A stretch of DNA of 64,000 nt, taken from positions 5,001 to 69,000 of the forward strand of contig CAUIJY010000091.1 in assembly GCA_960531495.1 (NCBI GenBank). The letters are read 5' to 3'. A program made the translations under genes and the position numbers. The DNA comes from Zeus faber (taxonomy: Eukaryota > Chordata > Actinopteri > Zeiformes > Zeidae). Under the pieces are notes generated by a model that was given only the letters and a program-made list of their open reading frames with translations, did not search any database and was not told where the DNA came from. The first letter of the stretch is position 1, and every line of letters begins with the position of its first letter. Positions 9,699-23,200 of the stretch are shown in pieces.

Positions 9699-9814
9699 CA
9701 AATAAGGTGTTCTTAACCACTCTTAACAGGAAACAAAAAAACAAACAGGGTATTCTCAACCACTCTTAACAACTTGAAACAAAAAACAAATAAGGTGTTC
9801 TTAACCACTCTTAA
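9699..9814 (+). repeat. Short repeats within the 1703-bp unit
   Basis: Three imperfect copies of AAGGTGTTCTTAACCACTC (the second reads GGGTATTCTC) spaced about 40-45 bp with A/C-rich linkers. They are related to the 59-bp monomers of the cassette and sit in the same position after the core element. Array 2 units have lost about 42 bp here, an exchange between the first two copies. They recur every 1703 bp. Confidence 0.85.
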
Positions 9815-10012
9815 AGAAAACAACTACGTCTACCAACGACTAATAAAGCATCTAAACAACAAATATAAGACAAATTACTCTGGACCTATACTACTAAGAG
9901 GAAACAAGCATCCTTTTAAATGTAAGTCACCTTAAACCCTGGTTAGCGGACTTCTCCTTGAAGCCAGAATATGCCTATATTCTTTAACCCAAATGGGATA
10001 ACTACAAAACAT
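9815..10012. other. Spacer within the 1703-bp unit
   Basis: AT-rich sequence found only in the 1.7-kb units and not in either cassette. It contains a strong splice-donor-like TGTAAGT (9921-9927) and the perfect 10-mer repeat TATTCTTTAA region at 9979. No gene or RNA recognised. Array 2 differs by a few substitutions (CAACGAC to CAACAAC, GGTTAGCGG to GGTTAGGGG). Confidence 0.6.
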
Positions 10013-10200
10013 GAACCTAACACTCTACCTAACATAATACGGGATTGGAGAATCTTGATAACGTGCGACGGCCCGTGCATTACCTTTGGTCCCCTATACC
10101 AAACTGCCCATGCTGGCCAGGGGGGAACATAGGAAAAGTACTCACCAATACATACCAGGCTACCCAAACTGGGTAGACGGGATCATCAATACAGTACTCA
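10013..10200. repeat. 188-bp boundary element, array type (first unit)
   Basis: Array version of the element that closes each 832-bp unit in the cassette. It includes the hairpin CTACCCA-AAC-TGGGTAG (10160-10176), with a 7-bp stem. AGTACTCACC occurs at both ends of its last 65 bp. The minus-strand frame of 74 codons across it (9943-10167) is identical in array 1 simply because the units are. Between arrays the four coding differences I can identify (A/S, Q/H, L/S, R/P) all change the amino acid, so there is no sign of protein-level constraint. Confidence 0.8.
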
Positions 10201-10448
10201 CCCAACCTAATCTAGCCTGTGCCTCGGAAAGCAGATTCTCCTTATAACCCATTATATGTATTATCTAACCAAATCTCTCTCCCCTTTCTTTCCTCCTCTT
10301 AAAGGCATTGACATGGCGCAAGATAAGGTGTACAACAACTTCCAACTATTGATTAGAGTCTATTCTCATAAATTAACAACTATACAAAATAACTTAGCTT
10401 ACAATTTTTTTTTCTCTTTTTTCATTCTTTTTCTCACTCTCTTCCCCT
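10201..10448. other. Spacer and polypyrimidine tract within the 1703-bp unit
   Basis: Found only in the 1.7-kb units. It opens with CCAACCTAATCTAGCCTGTG and ends in about 65 bp of nearly pure pyrimidine (10405-10455) starting with T9. The tract followed by CTCAG|GAAA resembles a eukaryotic 3' splice acceptor on the + strand. A 112-codon + frame (10256-10594) crosses it. In array 2 the T run is 13-17 long, and the frame is shifted and truncated to 70-77 codons in most copies, so it is not a conserved gene. Confidence 0.6.
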
Positions 10449-10553
10449 TCTCTCAGGAAACTGAGAGAGCTGGGACGGTAGAGAATAGCCCGAACAGGCA
10501 GGAGGAGAATGCAGTCCGAACAGACGGCTCTCCTTCCCTCTACCTCCCTTCTA
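10425..10553 (+). repeat. Embedded fragment of the 318-bp repeat
   Basis: About 130 bp matching the middle of the 318-bp unit, from the T/C tract through GGCAGGAGGAGAATGCAGTC to the CTACCTCCCT end. It includes the hairpin TCTCTCAG-GAAA-CTGAGAGA (10449-10468). It lies directly before degenerate telomere, the same order as at the chromosome end (318-bp repeat then degenerate telomere). It is present in every unit of both arrays. Confidence 0.85.
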
Positions 10554-10586
10554 CATATACTTCTCCTCCACTTCCCTCTCCTCTCC

Positions 10587-10852
10587 AACCCTAATCCTAA
10601 AACCCTGACCCTAACCCTAACCCCAACTCTAGCTCTAAACCTAACCCTAATCCTAACGTTAACCCTAAGACTTAACCCTAAACCTAACCCTAGACCTAAC
10701 CCTTAGCCTAACCCTAAACCTAAGCCTAGCCCTGGTTCTAAACCTAACCCTAACCCTAACGTTAACCCTAAGACCTAGCCCTAAACCTAACCCCAAACCT
10801 AACCCTAAACCTAACCCTTATCCTAACCCTTAAACCAAATCCTAACCCTAAC
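10587..10852 (-). repeat. Degenerate telomeric module of the 1703-bp unit
   Basis: CCCTAA-derived hexamers with the drift seen at 4740-5050, including shared phrases such as AGCCCTGGTTCTAAACC and AACGTTAACCCTAAGACC. Polarity matches the terminal telomere. Each unit therefore carries an internal telomere-like stretch of about 265 bp that could act as a seed or pairing site for telomere maintenance. Array 2 versions lack a 6-bp and a 12-bp repeat found here. Confidence 0.9.
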
Positions 10853-10856
10853 CATT

Positions 10857-11218
10857 GACGAATAGAGGTCGTACCCAAACTCAACAAAATCCAAGAACAA
10901 AAATATCCCACTGACAAATAGAGGTCTCACCCAAACTCTACAAAATCCAATTGAAAATGGAAGAAGTTTCCCAATGACAAACTGAGACGGAACTTACCTA
11001 TACTCAACAAAATCTAAGAACATAGATATCCCACTGACAAATAGAGGTCGTACCCAAACTCTACAAAATCCAATTGAAAATGGAAGAAGTTTCCCAATGA
11101 CAAACTGAGACGGAATTTACCTATACTCAACAAAATCTAAGAACATAGATATCCCACGGACAAATAGAGGTCGTACCCAAACTCAACAAAATCCAACCAA
11201 CAAGAGTAGAAATATTTC
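10857..11218 (-). repeat. 123-bp tandem repeat inside the 1703-bp unit
   Basis: ATATCCCAC recurs at 10903, 11026 and 11149, an exact 123-bp step, with GACAAATAGAGGTC and CCCAAACTC(A/T)ACAAAATCC in each copy. Because 123 is a multiple of three, the minus strand gives a periodic peptide (FVEFGYDLYLSVGY); this is a by-product of the repeat length. It corresponds to the diverged repeats at 6650-6942 and runs into the next core element. Confidence 0.9.
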
Positions 11219-14200
11219 CTAAAATAAACCAATTGACCGGGGGACACACACCAGGGTCTTGACGAAGCCCAGGTGGCCTGCCTCAAGGAGAGGGTGTATA
11301 GTTTGTTTAAAAGGCTGAAACACTCAATGATCCTGAGGTACACTACTGATGAATGTGTCCTAAATTTCTAAAAGTAATCATATAGAAATGCGGAGAAAGA
11401 ACAAATAAGGTGTTCTTAACCACTCTTAACAGGAAACAAAAAAACAAACAGGGTATTCTCAACCACTCTTAACAACTTGAAACAAAAAACAAATAAGGTG
11501 TTCTTAACCACTCTTAAAGAAAACAACTACGTCTACCAACGACTAATAAAGCATCTAAACAACAAATATAAGACAAATTACTCTGGACCTATACTACTAA
11601 GAGGAAACAAGCATCCTTTTAAATGTAAGTCACCTTAAACCCTGGTTAGCGGACTTCTCCTTGAAGCCAGAATATGCCTATATTCTTTAACCCAAATGGG
11701 ATAACTACAAAACATGAACCTAACACTCTACCTAACATAATACGGGATTGGAGAATCTTGATAACGTGCGACGGCCCGTGCATTACCTTTGGTCCCCTAT
11801 ACCAAACTGCCCATGCTGGCCAGGGGGGAACATAGGAAAAGTACTCACCAATACATACCAGGCTACCCAAACTGGGTAGACGGGATCATCAATACAGTAC
11901 TCACCCAACCTAATCTAGCCTGTGCCTCGGAAAGCAGATTCTCCTTATAACCCATTATATGTATTATCTAACCAAATCTCTCTCCCCTTTCTTTCCTCCT
12001 CTTAAAGGCATTGACATGGCGCAAGATAAGGTGTACAACAACTTCCAACTATTGATTAGAGTCTATTCTCATAAATTAACAACTATACAAAATAACTTAG
12101 CTTACAATTTTTTTTTCTCTTTTTTCATTCTTTTTCTCACTCTCTTCCCCTTCTCTCAGGAAACTGAGAGAGCTGGGACGGTAGAGAATAGCCCGAACAG
12201 GCAGGAGGAGAATGCAGTCCGAACAGACGGCTCTCCTTCCCTCTACCTCCCTTCTACATATACTTCTCCTCCACTTCCCTCTCCTCTCCAACCCTAATCC
12301 TAAAACCCTGACCCTAACCCTAACCCCAACTCTAGCTCTAAACCTAACCCTAATCCTAACGTTAACCCTAAGACTTAACCCTAAACCTAACCCTAGACCT
12401 AACCCTTAGCCTAACCCTAAACCTAAGCCTAGCCCTGGTTCTAAACCTAACCCTAACCCTAACGTTAACCCTAAGACCTAGCCCTAAACCTAACCCCAAA
12501 CCTAACCCTAAACCTAACCCTTATCCTAACCCTTAAACCAAATCCTAACCCTAACCATTGACGAATAGAGGTCGTACCCAAACTCAACAAAATCCAAGAA
12601 CAAAAATATCCCACTGACAAATAGAGGTCTCACCCAAACTCTACAAAATCCAATTGAAAATGGAAGAAGTTTCCCAATGACAAACTGAGACGGAACTTAC
12701 CTATACTCAACAAAATCTAAGAACATAGATATCCCACTGACAAATAGAGGTCGTACCCAAACTCTACAAAATCCAATTGAAAATGGAAGAAGTTTCCCAA
12801 TGACAAACTGAGACGGAATTTACCTATACTCAACAAAATCTAAGAACATAGATATCCCACGGACAAATAGAGGTCGTACCCAAACTCAACAAAATCCAAC
12901 CAACAAGAGTAGAAATATTTCCTAAAATAAACCAATTGACCGGGGGACACACACCAGGGTCTTGACGAAGCCCAGGTGGCCTGCCTCAAGGAGAGGGTGT
13001 ATAGTTTGTTTAAAAGGCTGAAACACTCAATGATCCTGAGGTACACTACTGATGAATGTGTCCTAAATTTCTAAAAGTAATCATATAGAAATGCGGAGAA
13101 AGAACAAATAAGGTGTTCTTAACCACTCTTAACAGGAAACAAAAAAACAAACAGGGTATTCTCAACCACTCTTAACAACTTGAAACAAAAAACAAATAAG
13201 GTGTTCTTAACCACTCTTAAAGAAAACAACTACGTCTACCAACGACTAATAAAGCATCTAAACAACAAATATAAGACAAATTACTCTGGACCTATACTAC
13301 TAAGAGGAAACAAGCATCCTTTTAAATGTAAGTCACCTTAAACCCTGGTTAGCGGACTTCTCCTTGAAGCCAGAATATGCCTATATTCTTTAACCCAAAT
13401 GGGATAACTACAAAACATGAACCTAACACTCTACCTAACATAATACGGGATTGGAGAATCTTGATAACGTGCGACGGCCCGTGCATTACCTTTGGTCCCC
13501 TATACCAAACTGCCCATGCTGGCCAGGGGGGAACATAGGAAAAGTACTCACCAATACATACCAGGCTACCCAAACTGGGTAGACGGGATCATCAATACAG
13601 TACTCACCCAACCTAATCTAGCCTGTGCCTCGGAAAGCAGATTCTCCTTATAACCCATTATATGTATTATCTAACCAAATCTCTCTCCCCTTTCTTTCCT
13701 CCTCTTAAAGGCATTGACATGGCGCAAGATAAGGTGTACAACAACTTCCAACTATTGATTAGAGTCTATTCTCATAAATTAACAACTATACAAAATAACT
13801 TAGCTTACAATTTTTTTTTCTCTTTTTTCATTCTTTTTCTCACTCTCTTCCCCTTCTCTCAGGAAACTGAGAGAGCTGGGACGGTAGAGAATAGCCCGAA
13901 CAGGCAGGAGGAGAATGCAGTCCGAACAGACGGCTCTCCTTCCCTCTACCTCCCTTCTACATATACTTCTCCTCCACTTCCCTCTCCTCTCCAACCCTAA
14001 TCCTAAAACCCTGACCCTAACCCTAACCCCAACTCTAGCTCTAAACCTAACCCTAATCCTAACGTTAACCCTAAGACTTAACCCTAAACCTAACCCTAGA
14101 CCTAACCCTTAGCCTAACCCTAAACCTAAGCCTAGCCCTGGTTCTAAACCTAACCCTAACCCTAACGTTAACCCTAAGACCTAGCCCTAAACCTAACCCC

Positions 14201-17200
14201 AAACCTAACCCTAAACCTAACCCTTATCCTAACCCTTAAACCAAATCCTAACCCTAACCATTGACGAATAGAGGTCGTACCCAAACTCAACAAAATCCAA
14301 GAACAAAAATATCCCACTGACAAATAGAGGTCTCACCCAAACTCTACAAAATCCAATTGAAAATGGAAGAAGTTTCCCAATGACAAACTGAGACGGAACT
14401 TACCTATACTCAACAAAATCTAAGAACATAGATATCCCACTGACAAATAGAGGTCGTACCCAAACTCTACAAAATCCAATTGAAAATGGAAGAAGTTTCC
14501 CAATGACAAACTGAGACGGAATTTACCTATACTCAACAAAATCTAAGAACATAGATATCCCACGGACAAATAGAGGTCGTACCCAAACTCAACAAAATCC
14601 AACCAACAAGAGTAGAAATATTTCCTAAAATAAACCAATTGACCGGGGGACACACACCAGGGTCTTGACGAAGCCCAGGTGGCCTGCCTCAAGGAGAGGG
14701 TGTATAGTTTGTTTAAAAGGCTGAAACACTCAATGATCCTGAGGTACACTACTGATGAATGTGTCCTAAATTTCTAAAAGTAATCATATAGAAATGCGGA
14801 GAAAGAACAAATAAGGTGTTCTTAACCACTCTTAACAGGAAACAAAAAAACAAACAGGGTATTCTCAACCACTCTTAACAACTTGAAACAAAAAACAAAT
14901 AAGGTGTTCTTAACCACTCTTAAAGAAAACAACTACGTCTACCAACGACTAATAAAGCATCTAAACAACAAATATAAGACAAATTACTCTGGACCTATAC
15001 TACTAAGAGGAAACAAGCATCCTTTTAAATGTAAGTCACCTTAAACCCTGGTTAGCGGACTTCTCCTTGAAGCCAGAATATGCCTATATTCTTTAACCCA
15101 AATGGGATAACTACAAAACATGAACCTAACACTCTACCTAACATAATACGGGATTGGAGAATCTTGATAACGTGCGACGGCCCGTGCATTACCTTTGGTC
15201 CCCTATACCAAACTGCCCATGCTGGCCAGGGGGGAACATAGGAAAAGTACTCACCAATACATACCAGGCTACCCAAACTGGGTAGACGGGATCATCAATA
15301 CAGTACTCACCCAACCTAATCTAGCCTGTGCCTCGGAAAGCAGATTCTCCTTATAACCCATTATATGTATTATCTAACCAAATCTCTCTCCCCTTTCTTT
15401 CCTCCTCTTAAAGGCATTGACATGGCGCAAGATAAGGTGTACAACAACTTCCAACTATTGATTAGAGTCTATTCTCATAAATTAACAACTATACAAAATA
15501 ACTTAGCTTACAATTTTTTTTTCTCTTTTTTCATTCTTTTTCTCACTCTCTTCCCCTTCTCTCAGGAAACTGAGAGAGCTGGGACGGTAGAGAATAGCCC
15601 GAACAGGCAGGAGGAGAATGCAGTCCGAACAGACGGCTCTCCTTCCCTCTACCTCCCTTCTACATATACTTCTCCTCCACTTCCCTCTCCTCTCCAACCC
15701 TAATCCTAAAACCCTGACCCTAACCCTAACCCCAACTCTAGCTCTAAACCTAACCCTAATCCTAACGTTAACCCTAAGACTTAACCCTAAACCTAACCCT
15801 AGACCTAACCCTTAGCCTAACCCTAAACCTAAGCCTAGCCCTGGTTCTAAACCTAACCCTAACCCTAACGTTAACCCTAAGACCTAGCCCTAAACCTAAC
15901 CCCAAACCTAACCCTAAACCTAACCCTTATCCTAACCCTTAAACCAAATCCTAACCCTAACCATTGACGAATAGAGGTCGTACCCAAACTCAACAAAATC
16001 CAAGAACAAAAATATCCCACTGACAAATAGAGGTCTCACCCAAACTCTACAAAATCCAATTGAAAATGGAAGAAGTTTCCCAATGACAAACTGAGACGGA
16101 ACTTACCTATACTCAACAAAATCTAAGAACATAGATATCCCACTGACAAATAGAGGTCGTACCCAAACTCTACAAAATCCAATTGAAAATGGAAGAAGTT
16201 TCCCAATGACAAACTGAGACGGAATTTACCTATACTCAACAAAATCTAAGAACATAGATATCCCACGGACAAATAGAGGTCGTACCCAAACTCAACAAAA
16301 TCCAACCAACAAGAGTAGAAATATTTCCTAAAATAAACCAATTGACCGGGGGACACACACCAGGGTCTTGACGAAGCCCAGGTGGCCTGCCTCAAGGAGA
16401 GGGTGTATAGTTTGTTTAAAAGGCTGAAACACTCAATGATCCTGAGGTACACTACTGATGAATGTGTCCTAAATTTCTAAAAGTAATCATATAGAAATGC
16501 GGAGAAAGAACAAATAAGGTGTTCTTAACCACTCTTAACAGGAAACAAAAAAACAAACAGGGTATTCTCAACCACTCTTAACAACTTGAAACAAAAAACA
16601 AATAAGGTGTTCTTAACCACTCTTAAAGAAAACAACTACGTCTACCAACGACTAATAAAGCATCTAAACAACAAATATAAGACAAATTACTCTGGACCTA
16701 TACTACTAAGAGGAAACAAGCATCCTTTTAAATGTAAGTCACCTTAAACCCTGGTTAGCGGACTTCTCCTTGAAGCCAGAATATGCCTATATTCTTTAAC
16801 CCAAATGGGATAACTACAAAACATGAACCTAACACTCTACCTAACATAATACGGGATTGGAGAATCTTGATAACGTGCGACGGCCCGTGCATTACCTTTG
16901 GTCCCCTATACCAAACTGCCCATGCTGGCCAGGGGGGAACATAGGAAAAGTACTCACCAATACATACCAGGCTACCCAAACTGGGTAGACGGGATCATCA
17001 ATACAGTACTCACCCAACCTAATCTAGCCTGTGCCTCGGAAAGCAGATTCTCCTTATAACCCATTATATGTATTATCTAACCAAATCTCTCTCCCCTTTC
17101 TTTCCTCCTCTTAAAGGCATTGACATGGCGCAAGATAAGGTGTACAACAACTTCCAACTATTGATTAGAGTCTATTCTCATAAATTAACAACTATACAAA

Positions 17201-20200
17201 ATAACTTAGCTTACAATTTTTTTTTCTCTTTTTTCATTCTTTTTCTCACTCTCTTCCCCTTCTCTCAGGAAACTGAGAGAGCTGGGACGGTAGAGAATAG
17301 CCCGAACAGGCAGGAGGAGAATGCAGTCCGAACAGACGGCTCTCCTTCCCTCTACCTCCCTTCTACATATACTTCTCCTCCACTTCCCTCTCCTCTCCAA
17401 CCCTAATCCTAAAACCCTGACCCTAACCCTAACCCCAACTCTAGCTCTAAACCTAACCCTAATCCTAACGTTAACCCTAAGACTTAACCCTAAACCTAAC
17501 CCTAGACCTAACCCTTAGCCTAACCCTAAACCTAAGCCTAGCCCTGGTTCTAAACCTAACCCTAACCCTAACGTTAACCCTAAGACCTAGCCCTAAACCT
17601 AACCCCAAACCTAACCCTAAACCTAACCCTTATCCTAACCCTTAAACCAAATCCTAACCCTAACCATTGACGAATAGAGGTCGTACCCAAACTCAACAAA
17701 ATCCAAGAACAAAAATATCCCACTGACAAATAGAGGTCTCACCCAAACTCTACAAAATCCAATTGAAAATGGAAGAAGTTTCCCAATGACAAACTGAGAC
17801 GGAACTTACCTATACTCAACAAAATCTAAGAACATAGATATCCCACTGACAAATAGAGGTCGTACCCAAACTCTACAAAATCCAATTGAAAATGGAAGAA
17901 GTTTCCCAATGACAAACTGAGACGGAATTTACCTATACTCAACAAAATCTAAGAACATAGATATCCCACGGACAAATAGAGGTCGTACCCAAACTCAACA
18001 AAATCCAACCAACAAGAGTAGAAATATTTCCTAAAATAAACCAATTGACCGGGGGACACACACCAGGGTCTTGACGAAGCCCAGGTGGCCTGCCTCAAGG
18101 AGAGGGTGTATAGTTTGTTTAAAAGGCTGAAACACTCAATGATCCTGAGGTACACTACTGATGAATGTGTCCTAAATTTCTAAAAGTAATCATATAGAAA
18201 TGCGGAGAAAGAACAAATAAGGTGTTCTTAACCACTCTTAACAGGAAACAAAAAAACAAACAGGGTATTCTCAACCACTCTTAACAACTTGAAACAAAAA
18301 ACAAATAAGGTGTTCTTAACCACTCTTAAAGAAAACAACTACGTCTACCAACGACTAATAAAGCATCTAAACAACAAATATAAGACAAATTACTCTGGAC
18401 CTATACTACTAAGAGGAAACAAGCATCCTTTTAAATGTAAGTCACCTTAAACCCTGGTTAGCGGACTTCTCCTTGAAGCCAGAATATGCCTATATTCTTT
18501 AACCCAAATGGGATAACTACAAAACATGAACCTAACACTCTACCTAACATAATACGGGATTGGAGAATCTTGATAACGTGCGACGGCCCGTGCATTACCT
18601 TTGGTCCCCTATACCAAACTGCCCATGCTGGCCAGGGGGGAACATAGGAAAAGTACTCACCAATACATACCAGGCTACCCAAACTGGGTAGACGGGATCA
18701 TCAATACAGTACTCACCCAACCTAATCTAGCCTGTGCCTCGGAAAGCAGATTCTCCTTATAACCCATTATATGTATTATCTAACCAAATCTCTCTCCCCT
18801 TTCTTTCCTCCTCTTAAAGGCATTGACATGGCGCAAGATAAGGTGTACAACAACTTCCAACTATTGATTAGAGTCTATTCTCATAAATTAACAACTATAC
18901 AAAATAACTTAGCTTACAATTTTTTTTTCTCTTTTTTCATTCTTTTTCTCACTCTCTTCCCCTTCTCTCAGGAAACTGAGAGAGCTGGGACGGTAGAGAA
19001 TAGCCCGAACAGGCAGGAGGAGAATGCAGTCCGAACAGACGGCTCTCCTTCCCTCTACCTCCCTTCTACATATACTTCTCCTCCACTTCCCTCTCCTCTC
19101 CAACCCTAATCCTAAAACCCTGACCCTAACCCTAACCCCAACTCTAGCTCTAAACCTAACCCTAATCCTAACGTTAACCCTAAGACTTAACCCTAAACCT
19201 AACCCTAGACCTAACCCTTAGCCTAACCCTAAACCTAAGCCTAGCCCTGGTTCTAAACCTAACCCTAACCCTAACGTTAACCCTAAGACCTAGCCCTAAA
19301 CCTAACCCCAAACCTAACCCTAAACCTAACCCTTATCCTAACCCTTAAACCAAATCCTAACCCTAACCATTGACGAATAGAGGTCGTACCCAAACTCAAC
19401 AAAATCCAAGAACAAAAATATCCCACTGACAAATAGAGGTCTCACCCAAACTCTACAAAATCCAATTGAAAATGGAAGAAGTTTCCCAATGACAAACTGA
19501 GACGGAACTTACCTATACTCAACAAAATCTAAGAACATAGATATCCCACTGACAAATAGAGGTCGTACCCAAACTCTACAAAATCCAATTGAAAATGGAA
19601 GAAGTTTCCCAATGACAAACTGAGACGGAATTTACCTATACTCAACAAAATCTAAGAACATAGATATCCCACGGACAAATAGAGGTCGTACCCAAACTCA
19701 ACAAAATCCAACCAACAAGAGTAGAAATATTTCCTAAAATAAACCAATTGACCGGGGGACACACACCAGGGTCTTGACGAAGCCCAGGTGGCCTGCCTCA
19801 AGGAGAGGGTGTATAGTTTGTTTAAAAGGCTGAAACACTCAATGATCCTGAGGTACACTACTGATGAATGTGTCCTAAATTTCTAAAAGTAATCATATAG
19901 AAATGCGGAGAAAGAACAAATAAGGTGTTCTTAACCACTCTTAACAGGAAACAAAAAAACAAACAGGGTATTCTCAACCACTCTTAACAACTTGAAACAA
20001 AAAACAAATAAGGTGTTCTTAACCACTCTTAAAGAAAACAACTACGTCTACCAACGACTAATAAAGCATCTAAACAACAAATATAAGACAAATTACTCTG
20101 GACCTATACTACTAAGAGGAAACAAGCATCCTTTTAAATGTAAGTCACCTTAAACCCTGGTTAGCGGACTTCTCCTTGAAGCCAGAATATGCCTATATTC

Positions 20201-23200
20201 TTTAACCCAAATGGGATAACTACAAAACATGAACCTAACACTCTACCTAACATAATACGGGATTGGAGAATCTTGATAACGTGCGACGGCCCGTGCATTA
20301 CCTTTGGTCCCCTATACCAAACTGCCCATGCTGGCCAGGGGGGAACATAGGAAAAGTACTCACCAATACATACCAGGCTACCCAAACTGGGTAGACGGGA
20401 TCATCAATACAGTACTCACCCAACCTAATCTAGCCTGTGCCTCGGAAAGCAGATTCTCCTTATAACCCATTATATGTATTATCTAACCAAATCTCTCTCC
20501 CCTTTCTTTCCTCCTCTTAAAGGCATTGACATGGCGCAAGATAAGGTGTACAACAACTTCCAACTATTGATTAGAGTCTATTCTCATAAATTAACAACTA
20601 TACAAAATAACTTAGCTTACAATTTTTTTTTCTCTTTTTTCATTCTTTTTCTCACTCTCTTCCCCTTCTCTCAGGAAACTGAGAGAGCTGGGACGGTAGA
20701 GAATAGCCCGAACAGGCAGGAGGAGAATGCAGTCCGAACAGACGGCTCTCCTTCCCTCTACCTCCCTTCTACATATACTTCTCCTCCACTTCCCTCTCCT
20801 CTCCAACCCTAATCCTAAAACCCTGACCCTAACCCTAACCCCAACTCTAGCTCTAAACCTAACCCTAATCCTAACGTTAACCCTAAGACTTAACCCTAAA
20901 CCTAACCCTAGACCTAACCCTTAGCCTAACCCTAAACCTAAGCCTAGCCCTGGTTCTAAACCTAACCCTAACCCTAACGTTAACCCTAAGACCTAGCCCT
21001 AAACCTAACCCCAAACCTAACCCTAAACCTAACCCTTATCCTAACCCTTAAACCAAATCCTAACCCTAACCATTGACGAATAGAGGTCGTACCCAAACTC
21101 AACAAAATCCAAGAACAAAAATATCCCACTGACAAATAGAGGTCTCACCCAAACTCTACAAAATCCAATTGAAAATGGAAGAAGTTTCCCAATGACAAAC
21201 TGAGACGGAACTTACCTATACTCAACAAAATCTAAGAACATAGATATCCCACTGACAAATAGAGGTCGTACCCAAACTCTACAAAATCCAATTGAAAATG
21301 GAAGAAGTTTCCCAATGACAAACTGAGACGGAATTTACCTATACTCAACAAAATCTAAGAACATAGATATCCCACGGACAAATAGAGGTCGTACCCAAAC
21401 TCAACAAAATCCAACCAACAAGAGTAGAAATATTTCCTAAAATAAACCAATTGACCGGGGGACACACACCAGGGTCTTGACGAAGCCCAGGTGGCCTGCC
21501 TCAAGGAGAGGGTGTATAGTTTGTTTAAAAGGCTGAAACACTCAATGATCCTGAGGTACACTACTGATGAATGTGTCCTAAATTTCTAAAAGTAATCATA
21601 TAGAAATGCGGAGAAAGAACAAATAAGGTGTTCTTAACCACTCTTAACAGGAAACAAAAAAACAAACAGGGTATTCTCAACCACTCTTAACAACTTGAAA
21701 CAAAAAACAAATAAGGTGTTCTTAACCACTCTTAAAGAAAACAACTACGTCTACCAACGACTAATAAAGCATCTAAACAACAAATATAAGACAAATTACT
21801 CTGGACCTATACTACTAAGAGGAAACAAGCATCCTTTTAAATGTAAGTCACCTTAAACCCTGGTTAGCGGACTTCTCCTTGAAGCCAGAATATGCCTATA
21901 TTCTTTAACCCAAATGGGATAACTACAAAACATGAACCTAACACTCTACCTAACATAATACGGGATTGGAGAATCTTGATAACGTGCGACGGCCCGTGCA
22001 TTACCTTTGGTCCCCTATACCAAACTGCCCATGCTGGCCAGGGGGGAACATAGGAAAAGTACTCACCAATACATACCAGGCTACCCAAACTGGGTAGACG
22101 GGATCATCAATACAGTACTCACCCAACCTAATCTAGCCTGTGCCTCGGAAAGCAGATTCTCCTTATAACCCATTATATGTATTATCTAACCAAATCTCTC
22201 TCCCCTTTCTTTCCTCCTCTTAAAGGCATTGACATGGCGCAAGATAAGGTGTACAACAACTTCCAACTATTGATTAGAGTCTATTCTCATAAATTAACAA
22301 CTATACAAAATAACTTAGCTTACAATTTTTTTTTCTCTTTTTTCATTCTTTTTCTCACTCTCTTCCCCTTCTCTCAGGAAACTGAGAGAGCTGGGACGGT
22401 AGAGAATAGCCCGAACAGGCAGGAGGAGAATGCAGTCCGAACAGACGGCTCTCCTTCCCTCTACCTCCCTTCTACATATACTTCTCCTCCACTTCCCTCT
22501 CCTCTCCAACCCTAATCCTAAAACCCTGACCCTAACCCTAACCCCAACTCTAGCTCTAAACCTAACCCTAATCCTAACGTTAACCCTAAGACTTAACCCT
22601 AAACCTAACCCTAGACCTAACCCTTAGCCTAACCCTAAACCTAAGCCTAGCCCTGGTTCTAAACCTAACCCTAACCCTAACGTTAACCCTAAGACCTAGC
22701 CCTAAACCTAACCCCAAACCTAACCCTAAACCTAACCCTTATCCTAACCCTTAAACCAAATCCTAACCCTAACCATTGACGAATAGAGGTCGTACCCAAA
22801 CTCAACAAAATCCAAGAACAAAAATATCCCACTGACAAATAGAGGTCTCACCCAAACTCTACAAAATCCAATTGAAAATGGAAGAAGTTTCCCAATGACA
22901 AACTGAGACGGAACTTACCTATACTCAACAAAATCTAAGAACATAGATATCCCACTGACAAATAGAGGTCGTACCCAAACTCTACAAAATCCAATTGAAA
23001 ATGGAAGAAGTTTCCCAATGACAAACTGAGACGGAATTTACCTATACTCAACAAAATCTAAGAACATAGATATCCCACGGACAAATAGAGGTCGTACCCA
23101 AACTCAACAAAATCCAACCAACAAGAGTAGAAATATTTCCTAAAATAAACCAATTGACCGGGGGACACACACCAGGGTCTTGACGAAGCCCAGGTGGCCT

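Noticed and set aside
9943-10167. 74-codon minus-strand frame over the 188-bp element
   Set aside because: Differences between arrays that I can translate (A/S, Q/H, L/S, R/P) are all amino-acid changing, and the C-terminal part is different in the layered repeat. This is DNA-level repetition, not protein constraint.
10256-10594. 112-codon + frame repeated in every unit of array 1
   Set aside because: The translations match because the DNA units are identical. In array 2 the poly-T length changes shift and truncate it (70, 76 or 77 codons in most copies, 114 in a few). It is hydrophobic and low-complexity, with no known domain.
10857-11218. 41-residue periodic peptide on the minus strand (LDFVEFGYDLYLSVGY)
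   Set aside because: The repeat length, 123 bp, is a multiple of three, so any open frame becomes periodic. The array 2 version has a V to D change and frame context varies.
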